Positions 50,439 through 58,837 of a DNA stretch of 64,000 nt are shown piece by piece. The notes under the pieces were generated by a model. The model was not told where the DNA came from, searched no databases, and saw only the letters and a program-made list of their open reading frames with translations. Every line of letters starts with the position of its first letter. Within the stretch, counting starts at the first letter, position 1. A program made the position numbers and the translations under genes. Source of the stretch: Gemmatimonadaceae bacterium (GTDB lineage: Bacteria; Gemmatimonadota; Gemmatimonadetes; Gemmatimonadales; Gemmatimonadaceae); NCBI GenBank assembly GCA_035533755.1, contig DATLTC010000026.1, positions 62,001-126,000 on the forward strand. The letters run 5' to 3'.

Positions 50439-51295
50439 CCTATCTCCCGCTGCGCGGGTTGCCGGAGCGCGCCATCTCGACGGTGGCCGCGGAATGGCTC
50501 GAAGGACTGCACGCGACGCTCGCCGACGCGGCCGCCGACCGCGCGCTCCTGTGCCGGCGCACGCTCACCGAGCTCTGCTATCCGGAATACGCCGCCAACT
50601 GGGAAACGGCGGTGGAGGATGCCAAGCTGCCGCACGCCACGCGCCTCGCGCTCTCGGCCATGGACCCCCGCAACGTCACGCTGGAGCCCGAGTACTACTC
50701 CGACTGCGACGACGCCCGGTTCCAGCGGGTAAAGCCCCTGCTCTGGCTCTGGTATTCGTTCGATCGCACCGCGATCGGCGGGCAGAACGTGTGGCTGGGG
50801 GTGCTGCTCCGGCGGCTGCTGGCGCAGCACATCTTCCGCAAGTGCGGCGAGAACTTCAAGGCCTTCCAGCACGTCGAGTTCTCGTTCGGCTACAACATGG
50901 AAGTGGGCGACGACGTGGTGGTGCACCGCCACGTGCTGCTCGACGACCGGGGCGGCATCCAGCTGGGCAACAACGTGTCGATCAGCGACTACGCCAACGT
51001 GTACAGCCACACGCACAGCATCGTGGATCCGCGCGAGGTGACCAACTCGGCCACGGTGATCGGCGACGGCGTGCGGATCACGTACCACGCGACGATCCTG
51101 GCCGGCGTGCACGTGGCCGAGCAGGGGATGGTGGGCGCGATGGCGATGGCGACCAAGGATGTGCGGCCGTATCACGTGTACGTGGGCATCCCGGCCAAGA
51201 GCGTGCGGGTGAAGCCCAACGCGCCCTCGCCCGACGTGGTGTCGCGGACCGCGGCGCGGCCGGCGGAGCCCCGCAAGCCGGACGGCGGCGGCTAG
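50435..51295 (+). CDS. Left-handed beta-helix (hexapeptide) acyltransferase
   Basis: A 286-residue protein. The N-terminal 120 residues are helical, and the C-terminal part has the hexapeptide repeat of maltose/galactoside-type O-acetyltransferases: FSFGYNMEVGDDVVVHRHVLLDD, IQLGNNVSISDYANVYSHTHS, VIGDGVRITYHATILAGVHV and the final YVGIPAKSVRVKP. The His of SHTHS is the usual catalytic base. The acceptor, a sugar or an envelope glycan, is unknown. Its stop shares the palindrome CTAG with the stop of the converging gene. Confidence 0.85.
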   Translation: MTYLPLRGLPERAISTVAAEWLEGLHATLADAAADRALLCRRTLTELCYPEYAANWETAVEDAKLPHATRLALSAMDPRNVTLEPEYYSDCDDARFQRVKPLLWLWYSFDRTAIGGQNVWLGVLLRRLLAQHIFRKCGENFKAFQHVEFSFGYNMEVGDDVVVHRHVLLDDRGGIQLGNNVSISDYANVYSHTHSIVDPREVTNSATVIGDGVRITYHATILAGVHVAEQGMVGAMAMATKDVRPYHVYVGIPAKSVRVKPNAPSPDVVSRTAARPAEPRKPDGGG

Positions 51296-53418
51296 CGGAT
51301 GCGCAGCACGTCGTCCACGCGGGCGACGTTGTCGGGGCCGAGCAGCTGCGCGATGTCGCCGATGGTGCGGCGCGACCGCGGCCAGGTGCACCGCTGCGCC
51401 GCATGCTCCACGGACAGCCACTCGAAGCGGGCGTGCTCGTGGCTCAGCGCCACGGCGCCCGGGGCATCGACGAACGCGGCGAACACCACCGAGAGCTGGA
51501 TGGTCGACCGCCGCGGCAGGTAGAACGGCTGCACGGCCACGCTGTACAGCCGGTCGGCGGCGAGTCCGGTCTCCTCGCGCAGTTCGCGCGCGGCCGCGGC
51601 TTCGGGCCGTTCGCCGGCGTCGATGCTTCCGGTGACCACCTCCCACGAGCCCGGACGGATGACGTCCGCGGCGCGCTGCAGCACGAGCACCCGCCACCCG
51701 TCGGGATCGGGATGCACGACGTAGACCTCCACGGTGCCGACGTCGACGCTGATCGGGGATTCGAACACGGGGCTCCTCTGGACGGGTGCGGATCGCGCCA
51801 CCGGACGCGACGCCCTGAAGTTACCCGCGGCGGGGGGCGCGGCAACGCGTCGCAGTTCCTCGAGCGTGGTGCGGCCGGCCCGCACGTGCGCCAGCCCCGA
51901 CTCCCACAGACTGCGCATGCCGCCGTCCCGCGCCGCCTCCCCCAGCCGTTCCGCGGAATCGCCGGCCGCCACGCGCCGTTCGAACTCGGCGCCGACGATG
52001 AGCACCTCGACGATGGCCAGCCGGCCGTGGAATCCGTCGCCGCCGCACTGCGCACACACCGTCCGCTCGGCCACGGCGGCCTGCGGGCGGCGCTCGACCT
52101 CGCCCGCGGGGCGGCCGCCGTCGGACGCGCACGCGCACAGCCGGCGCACGAGCCGCTGCGCCACCAGTCCCTTGACCGCGGTGGCGATCTTGTACGGCGC
52201 GACGCCGAAATCGGCCAACCGCGTGACGGCGCTGGCGGCGTCGTTGGTGTGCAGCGTGGACAGCACGAGGTGCCCGGTGAGCGAGGCCTGGATGGCGATC
52301 TCCGCCGTCTCGCGGTCGCGGATCTCGCCCACGAGCAGGACGTCCGGATCCTGCCGCATGATGGACCGCAGCGCCGACGCGAAGGTGAGCCCGGCGCGCT
52401 CGTGCACCTGCACCTGGACGATGCCCTGGATGCGGTACTCGATGGGATCCTCGACCGTCACGATGTTCACGTTGCGTTGCTGCAGGCGCTGGAGCGCCGC
52501 GTAGAGCGTGGTGGTCTTGCCGGAGCCCGTGGGCCCGGTAACGAGGATGAGCCCCTCGCGGCACTGCAGGAGGGTCTCGATGCGCTCGTGCTCCTCGGGG
52601 TGGAAGCCCATGGCGTCGAGGGAGCGCAGCGCCGAGCGGCGGTCGAGCACGCGGATGACCACCTTCTCGCCCCGCGATGCCGGGAGCGTGGACACGCGGA
52701 GGTCCACGGCGGTGCCGTTCACGGCCACGCGGGCCCGGCCGTCCTGCGGGCGCAGGCGGTCGGCGATATCGAGGCCCGAGACGATCTTGATGCGCGACAC
52801 GAGCGATCGGGCCACGCCGCGGGGCAGCGTACGCACATGGCGCAGCACGCCGTCCACGCGGTGGCGCACGGCGATGCCCTGCTCTTCGGGTTCGATGTGG
52901 ATGTCGCTCACGTGGGCGGCCACGCCGTCGGCCAGGATCTCGTCCACGAGGCGCGTGACGCTGGCGCCGTCGTCCTCGCCAAGCACCGGCGGCGCCACCT
53001 CCTGCTCGGCGCTCAGCATCTGGACGTCGCGGGGCGGCTCGGGGCGGGGATTGGCCCCCGATCCGTCGCTGTACGCGGCGCTGATGGCCTCGGCGAGCGC
53101 CGAGGGCGCGGCGACGGCAAAGCGCACGGCGCGTCCGGTGGCGAAGGCCAGCGTGCGCTCGCATTCGAGGTCGAGCGGATCGGCGGTGGCGAGGACGATC
53201 TGGTCGTCGGTGGCGTGGAGGGGCAGCACGCGAAACTGGCGGGCCCAGCGCTCCGCGAGCAGCGCCCGCGCCCTGGGGTCGGCGGCGTCGAGGTCGGCCA
53301 CGTCGAGGCGGAGACGGGCGGCGAGCAGGCGCACGAACGCCGGCTCGTTGTCGGGAAGCGTAGGCGCCGCCACCGCGAGCACGCGGCGGGGCCAGTCGTC
53401 GTATCGCGCGGTGGCCAT
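51292..53418 (-). CDS. GspE/PilB-type secretion ATPase fused to a C-terminal Nudix hydrolase domain
   Basis: One 708-codon open frame. An N-terminal GspE/MshEN-like domain (about 1-115) leads to the ATPase with GEKVVIRVLDR, Walker A TGPTGSGKTTT (294-304), the Asp box EDPIEYRIQGIVQVQV, Walker B LLVGEIRDRETAEIA and STLHTNDAASA. A cysteine module follows with CAC (428-430) and CAQC (455-458). GspE proteins end near residue 525 (RTTLEELRRVA). Here the frame continues through a linker into a Nudix fold with a perfect Nudix box (597-619, GSIDAGE...RELREETGL). GTG 51768, with AGAGGAG upstream, could start Nudix alone. A six-G run at 51832-51837 makes a lost stop by indel possible. Confidence 0.88.
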   Translation of the reverse strand: MATARYDDWPRRVLAVAAPTLPDNEPAFVRLLAARLRLDVADLDAADPRARALLAERWARQFRVLPLHATDDQIVLATADPLDLECERTLAFATGRAVRFAVAAPSALAEAISAAYSDGSGANPRPEPPRDVQMLSAEQEVAPPVLGEDDGASVTRLVDEILADGVAAHVSDIHIEPEEQGIAVRHRVDGVLRHVRTLPRGVARSLVSRIKIVSGLDIADRLRPQDGRARVAVNGTAVDLRVSTLPASRGEKVVIRVLDRRSALRSLDAMGFHPEEHERIETLLQCREGLILVTGPTGSGKTTTLYAALQRLQQRNVNIVTVEDPIEYRIQGIVQVQVHERAGLTFASALRSIMRQDPDVLLVGEIRDRETAEIAIQASLTGHLVLSTLHTNDAASAVTRLADFGVAPYKIATAVKGLVAQRLVRRLCACASDGGRPAGEVERRPQAAVAERTVCAQCGGDGFHGRLAIVEVLIVGAEFERRVAAGDSAERLGEAARDGGMRSLWESGLAHVRAGRTTLEELRRVAAPPAAGNFRASRPVARSAPVQRSPVFESPISVDVGTVEVYVVHPDPDGWRVLVLQRAADVIRPGSWEVVTGSIDAGERPEAAAARELREETGLAADRLYSVAVQPFYLPRRSTIQLSVVFAAFVDAPGAVALSHEHARFEWLSVEHAAQRCTWPRSRRTIGDIAQLLGPDNVARVDDVLRIR

Positions 53419-53497
53419 GCCCCACACTACGGACGCGGGGCGCGTGGCCGCACCCATTCTCACGCACGACGCACGATTTTCTCCGTCGGCGACCGGC

Positions 53498-55693
53498 TCA
53501 GAGAATGCCCCAGAAGGCGCGGGTCACGTCGACGGAGAAGGTCCAGCGCCCGTCCTCGCGGAGTCCCTTGGCCACGTCCAGACGCACGAGATCGAAGAAC
53601 CCGATGAGCCCCACGCCGGCCGATGGATAGAAGCGCGACGTGCGCGCGACGCCCGCCGCGACGGACGACGCGGCGAGCGGATCGAGCCCCACCAGGTTGA
53701 CGAAGGGCGCGAGGGTGGCCTGCGCCGGCGAGCGTCCGAATGTGCCGAGGGAGAACGCGTAGAACGGGACCGGCATGCGGAGCTCGAACCGCTGCGACGC
53801 GCCGCGCGTGCCCACGAGTTCGTGCAGGCCGTAGCCGGGCGCCGTGACCGGACCGCCAAAATAGATGAGCTGCTGGGCCGGGATGTCGCCGCCGCTGGCG
53901 CCCGAGGCGCCGGCATCGGTGTGGCTCACGAACTGGAGGCGGCCGATGGACCGTTGGACGTCGGCCACGCCGGAGAGCCGCCATGCATCGTCGGGCGCCA
54001 ACACGCACGGCGCTCCGGCGGCCGGGCAGACGGGATGGCCGTGCGCATGATTCCAGTCGGCCTGTCCCGCGGCGCGCACGTCGAAGCCCCAGACGTCGAG
54101 CGGCCCGTCGCGCTCGATGCGCAACGCGGTGTGCAGGGGCGAATAGGCGGTGGCGGCGATGGTGGGCGCGTACCGGCCGGTGGCGGGTTGCGCGTAGACG
54201 TGCGCGGCCCGCTGGCGTTCGGCGGCCACCGACAGCGTCCATCGCAGTCCGGCCATCGGCGCCTCCACCGAGGCGCCGGCGGCGAGGACGTCGTACGGCT
54301 CGGTGGCGTCGCCGCCGAACTCCTGGGCGGCGAGGCTGTTGGCGATGCCCGACCGCTCGGGCTCGAGGCGCGCGTCGGCCAGCACGCGCCGGGCGAACAG
54401 GTGCACCGACGCGCCGCGCGCGGCCTGCCATCCCAACGAGAGTTCGCCGCGCAGGCGGCGCTCGTCGATGCCGAAGTTGGGCCGCACCGCCAGCGTGAGG
54501 CCGGGGCCCACGCGTTGCTCGATGCCGGCGCCCAGCGTGAGGCCCTGCACGCGGTTCACGCGCACCATGTCGCTCACGCCGCGGGCGCTCACGCGCGTGG
54601 CCTCGGCGCGCTCGAGGGCCTGCCGGCGCACGAGGGCGCGGGCTTCAGCCTGCACGCGGCGCACGTCGGCGTCGGTGGTGACGGTGACGTCCGGGGGCAG
54701 CGAGTCGAGGATGTTGCCCTTGAACGGGTACGCCTTGAGCACCTGCGGCGGCTCCTGGACGAATTCGGGGCCGGCGAAGCTGGCCACGGGGAGGTTCACG
54801 TTGAGCTTGTAGTCCGACACCTCCCACCGGCCGCGGATGATCCCGCGCACCGGATAATCGAACCAGGTGCCCGTGCGGCGGATCTCGATCTCCTGGTGCC
54901 GGGGCAGCCAGAACCGGGTGCCGATGAGGCCGTTCTCGAGCACGATCGAGATGTCCTCGAGCTGGGGATCGAGCATCGCGGCGCGGGTGAAGCTGAGCGC
55001 CATGCGCACCACCTGCCCGGTGGTACGGTCCAGATAGACGGCACCCACGACGCGCGGCTGCGTGTCGTCCTTGGGGCGCACCTTCACCTCGTAGACGTCG
55101 AACGTCTGGCCCGGAATGGACAGGCGCAGCGAATCGGCGATGGCGAAGTCGTAGAGCTGGAGCCCGATTGGCGAGAGCGGGTGCGGGCAATCGCGCACCT
55201 CGTCCCCTTCGCCCAGGCGGATGATGTCGGGGAAGTTGTTCTGGATGATCCCCAGGTGATCGCGGTGGTAGTTGATGTCGGTGGGGAGCAGCGTGGTGTC
55301 GCGGCGGCCGATGATGCGCTGCTTGCTCAGATCGGGCGACCGCCAATAGACTTGGAGCGCGAGTTGGTCGGTGCGCACGATCTTGGGCGGCGTGGGATAG
55401 CCCTGGCCCAGCTGTACCAGAAATGTGAGGTAGCCCTTGGCCACGGCCTGGTACTCCACGAGGCCGGTATCGGAGAGCTGGGCCTCGCGGCGCTCGGTGG
55501 CTCGCTGGACGAGCGAGAGGACGCGGGGCGAGTTCCACTGTTGGGCCGCCGAGGGCACCGCGATCAACAGCAACAACACGGCCGGGGCGAGACGGCGCAG
55601 GGCCGGCACGGCGCGGGACCGGAACGGCGCGGGGCCGGAACCGCGAGGGGCCGGAACCGTGTGGGGATGGGAAGGGTTGGAACTGCGGATCAT
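53498..55693 (-). CDS. Outer-membrane beta-barrel protein (large, family unclear)
   Basis: A probable 731-residue outer-membrane protein. A hydrophobic signal (RRLAPAVLLLLIAVPSAAQ) ends near residue 50. A periplasmic beta-rich domain (to about 390) contains YRSPDLSKQRIIGRRD-like and WFDYPVRGIIRGRWEVSDY. The C-terminal 330 residues show alternating beta-strand character with ADVQRSIGRLQF, GGPVTAPGYGLHELVG and a final VTRAFWGIL, which recalls surface-antigen/BamA-type barrels. The start is uncertain. ATG 55693 precedes a 16-bp tandem repeat, while GTG 55609 lies after it and begins directly with the signal peptide. It is divergent from trpE. Confidence 0.75.
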   Translation of the reverse strand: MIRSSNPSHPHTVPAPRGSGPAPFRSRAVPALRRLAPAVLLLLIAVPSAAQQWNSPRVLSLVQRATERREAQLSDTGLVEYQAVAKGYLTFLVQLGQGYPTPPKIVRTDQLALQVYWRSPDLSKQRIIGRRDTTLLPTDINYHRDHLGIIQNNFPDIIRLGEGDEVRDCPHPLSPIGLQLYDFAIADSLRLSIPGQTFDVYEVKVRPKDDTQPRVVGAVYLDRTTGQVVRMALSFTRAAMLDPQLEDISIVLENGLIGTRFWLPRHQEIEIRRTGTWFDYPVRGIIRGRWEVSDYKLNVNLPVASFAGPEFVQEPPQVLKAYPFKGNILDSLPPDVTVTTDADVRRVQAEARALVRRQALERAEATRVSARGVSDMVRVNRVQGLTLGAGIEQRVGPGLTLAVRPNFGIDERRLRGELSLGWQAARGASVHLFARRVLADARLEPERSGIANSLAAQEFGGDATEPYDVLAAGASVEAPMAGLRWTLSVAAERQRAAHVYAQPATGRYAPTIAATAYSPLHTALRIERDGPLDVWGFDVRAAGQADWNHAHGHPVCPAAGAPCVLAPDDAWRLSGVADVQRSIGRLQFVSHTDAGASGASGGDIPAQQLIYFGGPVTAPGYGLHELVGTRGASQRFELRMPVPFYAFSLGTFGRSPAQATLAPFVNLVGLDPLAASSVAAGVARTSRFYPSAGVGLIGFFDLVRLDVAKGLREDGRWTFSVDVTRAFWGIL
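55615..55678 (-). repeat. 16-bp tandem repeat at the 5' end of the barrel gene
   Basis: Read on the plus strand, four units follow each other: GGGACCGGAACGGCGC, GGGGCCGGAACCGCGA, GGGGCCGGAACCGTGT and the degenerate GGGGATGGGAAGGGTT. The unit length is not a multiple of three. The repeat lies between ATG 55693 and GTG 55609, thus either inside the N-terminal coding sequence or in the leader. Confidence 0.85.
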
Positions 55694-55720
55694 TGACTGA
55701 AGTATCGCGAGCGATATACG
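55693..55720 (+). promoter_or_regulatory. Promoter of trpE
   Basis: TTGACT (55693-55698) and TATACG (55715-55720) are 16 bp apart, the best promoter match in the window. The -35 overlaps the ATG of the divergent barrel gene. Transcription from about 55727 leaves only 13 nt before the trpE start, so no attenuator leader peptide can exist on this transcript. Confidence 0.6.
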
Positions 55721-55739
55721 AGCGGGCAACGGACCATCC

Positions 55740-57239
55740 ATGAGCTTTGAAGCATTTTTGTCGCGCGCCGCACGTGGGCATCTGGTACCCGTGTGGCGCG
55801 AATGCGTGCTCGACACCGAGACGCCGGTGGCGGCGTTCACCAAACTCAAGCGGGGGCCGTTCTCGTTCCTGCTCGAGTCGGCGCCGGCGGGGAGCGAGAC
55901 CTGGTCGCGCTACACGTTCATGGGCACCGAGCCGCGCGGCGCCTGGCGGCTCACCGACCGCGTGGTGGAGGACTGGACCCCGGAGGCCGGCTGGCACGGC
56001 GCGCGCACGCCGGCCGATCCGCTCGACGACCTCGACCAGCTGGTGAAGCGGTTCCCGCCCGTGGACGTGCCCGAGTTGGGCGAGTTCTGGGCGGGCGCGG
56101 TGGGGTACTTTGGCTACGACGTGGTGCGCGCCATCGAGCACCTGCCCCACGCGCCGCCGCGGGTGCTCAACGTGCCCGATGCGCTGTTCGTGTTCACCCG
56201 GGTGCTGGTGGTGGTGGACAACCTGCGCTCGCGGGCGCGGTTCGTGGCGTCGGTGCCCGTGCCCGCCGACGCCGCCGACGCCGACCTGCGCGCCCTGTAC
56301 GACCGGGCGGAGGCGGACATCACGGCGGCCATGGCGCGGCTGCGCGCGCCGGGCACGTTGCCGCCACTGGAGCTGGCCGAATCGGCGCCGCCCGCCGTGG
56401 GCACGTCGCGCTACGAGCGCGGCAAGTACCTGCGCGACGTGGACCGGATCAAGGAGTACATCGTGGCCGGCGACGCGTTCCAGGTGTTGCTGGCCCGGCG
56501 GATCACGCTGCCGCACGACTTCTCGTCCGACCTGCTCTACCGCGCGCTGCGCGTGGTGAACCCGTCGCCGTACATGTACCATCTGGAGCTGGACGGCGTG
56601 GAGCTGGTGGGGAGTTCGCCCGAGCTGCTGGTGCGCGTGGCGGCGGGGCGGGTGACGGTGCGTCCCATCGCCGGCACGCGGCCGCGCGGGCGCACGGCGG
56701 CGGAGGACGACATGCTGTCGGCCGAGCTGCTGGCCGACGAGAAGGAGCGCGCCGAACACCTGATGCTCGTGGATCTGGGGCGCAACGACGTGGGGCGCAT
56801 CGCGCGCTACGGGAGCGTGCAGGTGACCGATCTCATGGTGGTGGAGCGTTATTCCCACGTGCTGCACATCGTGAGCCAGGTGGAGGGCGCGATGCGCCCC
56901 GAGCTGTCGGCCATGGACGCCTTCCGCGCCACCTTTCCCGCGGGGACGATGACGGGCGCGCCCAAGGTGCGCGCCATGGAGATCATCGACGAACTGGAGC
57001 CCGAGCGGCGCGGCCCGTACGCCGGCGCCGTGGGTTACATCTCGGCCGGCGGCACGCGCATGGACCTGGCCATCACCATCCGCACCTGCGTGATCGCGGA
57101 CGGGGTGGCGTCGGTGCAGGCCGGGGGCGGCATCGTGTACGACTCGGTGCCGGAGCGCGAGTGGGACGAGACCGAGAACAAGGCGCGGGCCATGCTCACC
57201 GCCATCGGGCGCGTGCGCGCTTCCATGCGGGACAGCTAG
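55740..57239 (+). CDS. trpE: Anthranilate synthase component I
   Basis: A 499-residue chorismate-utilising enzyme, the first step of tryptophan synthesis. The N-terminal FSFLLESAPAGSETWSRYTF holds the LLES tryptophan feedback site. The catalytic half has EYIVAGDAFQVLLARR, GSSPELLVRV, PIAGTRPRGRT, HLMLVDLGRNDVGR, FPAGTMTGAPKVRAMEIIDELEP and QAGGGIVYDSVPE. The glutaminase partner trpG is not next to it; the downstream gene is a cyclase. A paralogous aminodeoxychorismate synthase (PabB) is less likely, given LLES and length. Confidence 0.93.
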   Translation: MSFEAFLSRAARGHLVPVWRECVLDTETPVAAFTKLKRGPFSFLLESAPAGSETWSRYTFMGTEPRGAWRLTDRVVEDWTPEAGWHGARTPADPLDDLDQLVKRFPPVDVPELGEFWAGAVGYFGYDVVRAIEHLPHAPPRVLNVPDALFVFTRVLVVVDNLRSRARFVASVPVPADAADADLRALYDRAEADITAAMARLRAPGTLPPLELAESAPPAVGTSRYERGKYLRDVDRIKEYIVAGDAFQVLLARRITLPHDFSSDLLYRALRVVNPSPYMYHLELDGVELVGSSPELLVRVAAGRVTVRPIAGTRPRGRTAAEDDMLSAELLADEKERAEHLMLVDLGRNDVGRIARYGSVQVTDLMVVERYSHVLHIVSQVEGAMRPELSAMDAFRATFPAGTMTGAPKVRAMEIIDELEPERRGPYAGAVGYISAGGTRMDLAITIRTCVIADGVASVQAGGGIVYDSVPEREWDETENKARAMLTAIGRVRASMRDS

Positions 57240-57274
57240 TCGCCCGCCCCCGCGCGCCGCATATTCCACCGTAC

Positions 57275-58837
57275 ATGGCCTACAAGCTCACGAGCGCGGA
57301 CCAGACCCTGTCGTTCGAGCTGCGCGCCGGATCGCCGCAGCTCGTGGGCCGGGCGCCCACGTGCGACCTGCCGATCATCGACCCCACGATCTCGCGCCGT
57401 CACGCCGAAGTGGAGTGCACCGCCGGCGGCGTGCGGGTGCGCGACCTGGGGTCCAGCAACGGGACGTTCGTGAACGGGGCCCGCATCGAGCACGCCGACC
57501 TCGCGGCCGGCGACCGGGTGACGTTCGGCAAAGTGGAGCTCACGCTCGAGGAGTTCACCCCGCGCGTGCCCGCGGCGGCGCAGGCCGCCGCGCCCGCGCC
57601 GCCGCCGGGCGCGACGATCGTGCGCCAGCTCCCGGTGCGCGGGCAGACGCCGCCCACGTCGTCCCCCGGCATCCCCGCCACGCCCGCCGACAAGAGCCGC
57701 GAGAAGCTCGCCACGCTGCTCGAGGTGTCCAAGGGACTGGGACGCGCGGTGGACACCGACGCGATCCTCGACCAGATCGTGCAGTACGCCTACCAGATCC
57801 TGGCCGTGGACCGGGTGGCGATCCTCCTGCTCGACGACGGCGGCGCGCTCGTGCCCAAGATCTCGCGCGACAAGCGCGGCGGCGATGCCCCGCGCGCCGT
57901 GCCGCAGTCGATCGCGCGGGCCGCGGTGGCCGACAAGGTGGCCATCCTCTCGGACAACGCGGGCGAGGACGAGCGGTTCGGCGGGCAGTCGGTGGTGCTC
58001 CAGCAGGTGCGGTCGGCCATCTGCTCGCCGCTCATCGGCAGCGAGGACCGCGTGCTCGGCGTGCTGTACGTGGACAACGTGTCCACCACGCACCGGTTCA
58101 ACGACGACGACCTGGATTTCGTGATCGCGTTCAGCGGCATCGCCGCCGTGGCCATCGAGAACAGCCAGTTCGCGGAGCGCATCCGGCGGGAGACGCTGGC
58201 CCGCAGCAACTTCGAGCGCTACTTCACCCCGCAGCTCGCCAAGCGCATCGCCTCGTCGGCCGGCGCCACGCGGCTGGGCGGCGAGAAGCGCAAGGTGGCC
58301 GTGCTGTTCAGCGACATCCGCGGGTTCACGCAGCTGTCGGAGACGATGAACCCCGACGACATGGCGCGCCTGCTCAGCGAGTACTTCACCGAGATGGTGG
58401 ACTGCGTGTTCCGCCACGACGGCACGCTGGACAAGTTCATCGGCGACGCCGTGATGGCGCAGTGGGGCGCGCCGATCGGCGATCCGCGCGATGCCGACAA
58501 GGCCATGGGCGCCGCCGTCGACATGATCCGCGAGCTCGACAAGCTCAACGCCAAGTGGCGCGACGAGGGGCGGCCCGAACTGCAGATCGGCATCGGGCTC
58601 AACTTCGGCGACGCGTTCGCGGGCAACATCGGCTCCGAGAAGCGCCTCGAGTTCACGGTGATCGGCGATACGGTGAACACGGCCAGCCGGCTGTGCTCGG
58701 TGGCCGGCCCGGGCGAGATCCTGATCTCGGGCAGCATGAAACAGGCGCTGTCGGCGCCGCCGCCGCTGGAGGAATGCCCGCCCATGGAACTCAAGGGCAA
58801 GACGCAGCCGGTGCCGGTGTTCCGCGTGGTGGCGTGA
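57275..58837 (+). CDS. FHA-GAF-class III adenylate/guanylate cyclase
   Basis: A 520-residue soluble signalling enzyme in three parts. An FHA phosphothreonine-binding domain (1-95) has VGRAPTCDLPI, SRRHAEV and LGSSNGTFVNGARI. After a Pro/Ala linker comes a GAF domain (about 145-300) with ICSPLIGSEDRVLGVLYVDN. A class III cyclase domain (about 335-515) has both metal aspartates (Asp347 in LFSDIRGFTQLS, Asp391 in FIGDAVMAQWG) and the late EFTVIGDTVNTASRL. It could make cAMP in response to a phosphorylated partner and a GAF ligand. Its stop overlaps the next start (GTGA). Confidence 0.93.
   Translation: MAYKLTSADQTLSFELRAGSPQLVGRAPTCDLPIIDPTISRRHAEVECTAGGVRVRDLGSSNGTFVNGARIEHADLAAGDRVTFGKVELTLEEFTPRVPAAAQAAAPAPPPGATIVRQLPVRGQTPPTSSPGIPATPADKSREKLATLLEVSKGLGRAVDTDAILDQIVQYAYQILAVDRVAILLLDDGGALVPKISRDKRGGDAPRAVPQSIARAAVADKVAILSDNAGEDERFGGQSVVLQQVRSAICSPLIGSEDRVLGVLYVDNVSTTHRFNDDDLDFVIAFSGIAAVAIENSQFAERIRRETLARSNFERYFTPQLAKRIASSAGATRLGGEKRKVAVLFSDIRGFTQLSETMNPDDMARLLSEYFTEMVDCVFRHDGTLDKFIGDAVMAQWGAPIGDPRDADKAMGAAVDMIRELDKLNAKWRDEGRPELQIGIGLNFGDAFAGNIGSEKRLEFTVIGDTVNTASRLCSVAGPGEILISGSMKQALSAPPPLEECPPMELKGKTQPVPVFRVVA

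Noticed and set aside
55720-55740. Trp attenuator or leader peptide upstream of trpE
   Set aside because: The likely transcript start leaves about 13 nt before the ATG, too short for any leader peptide.
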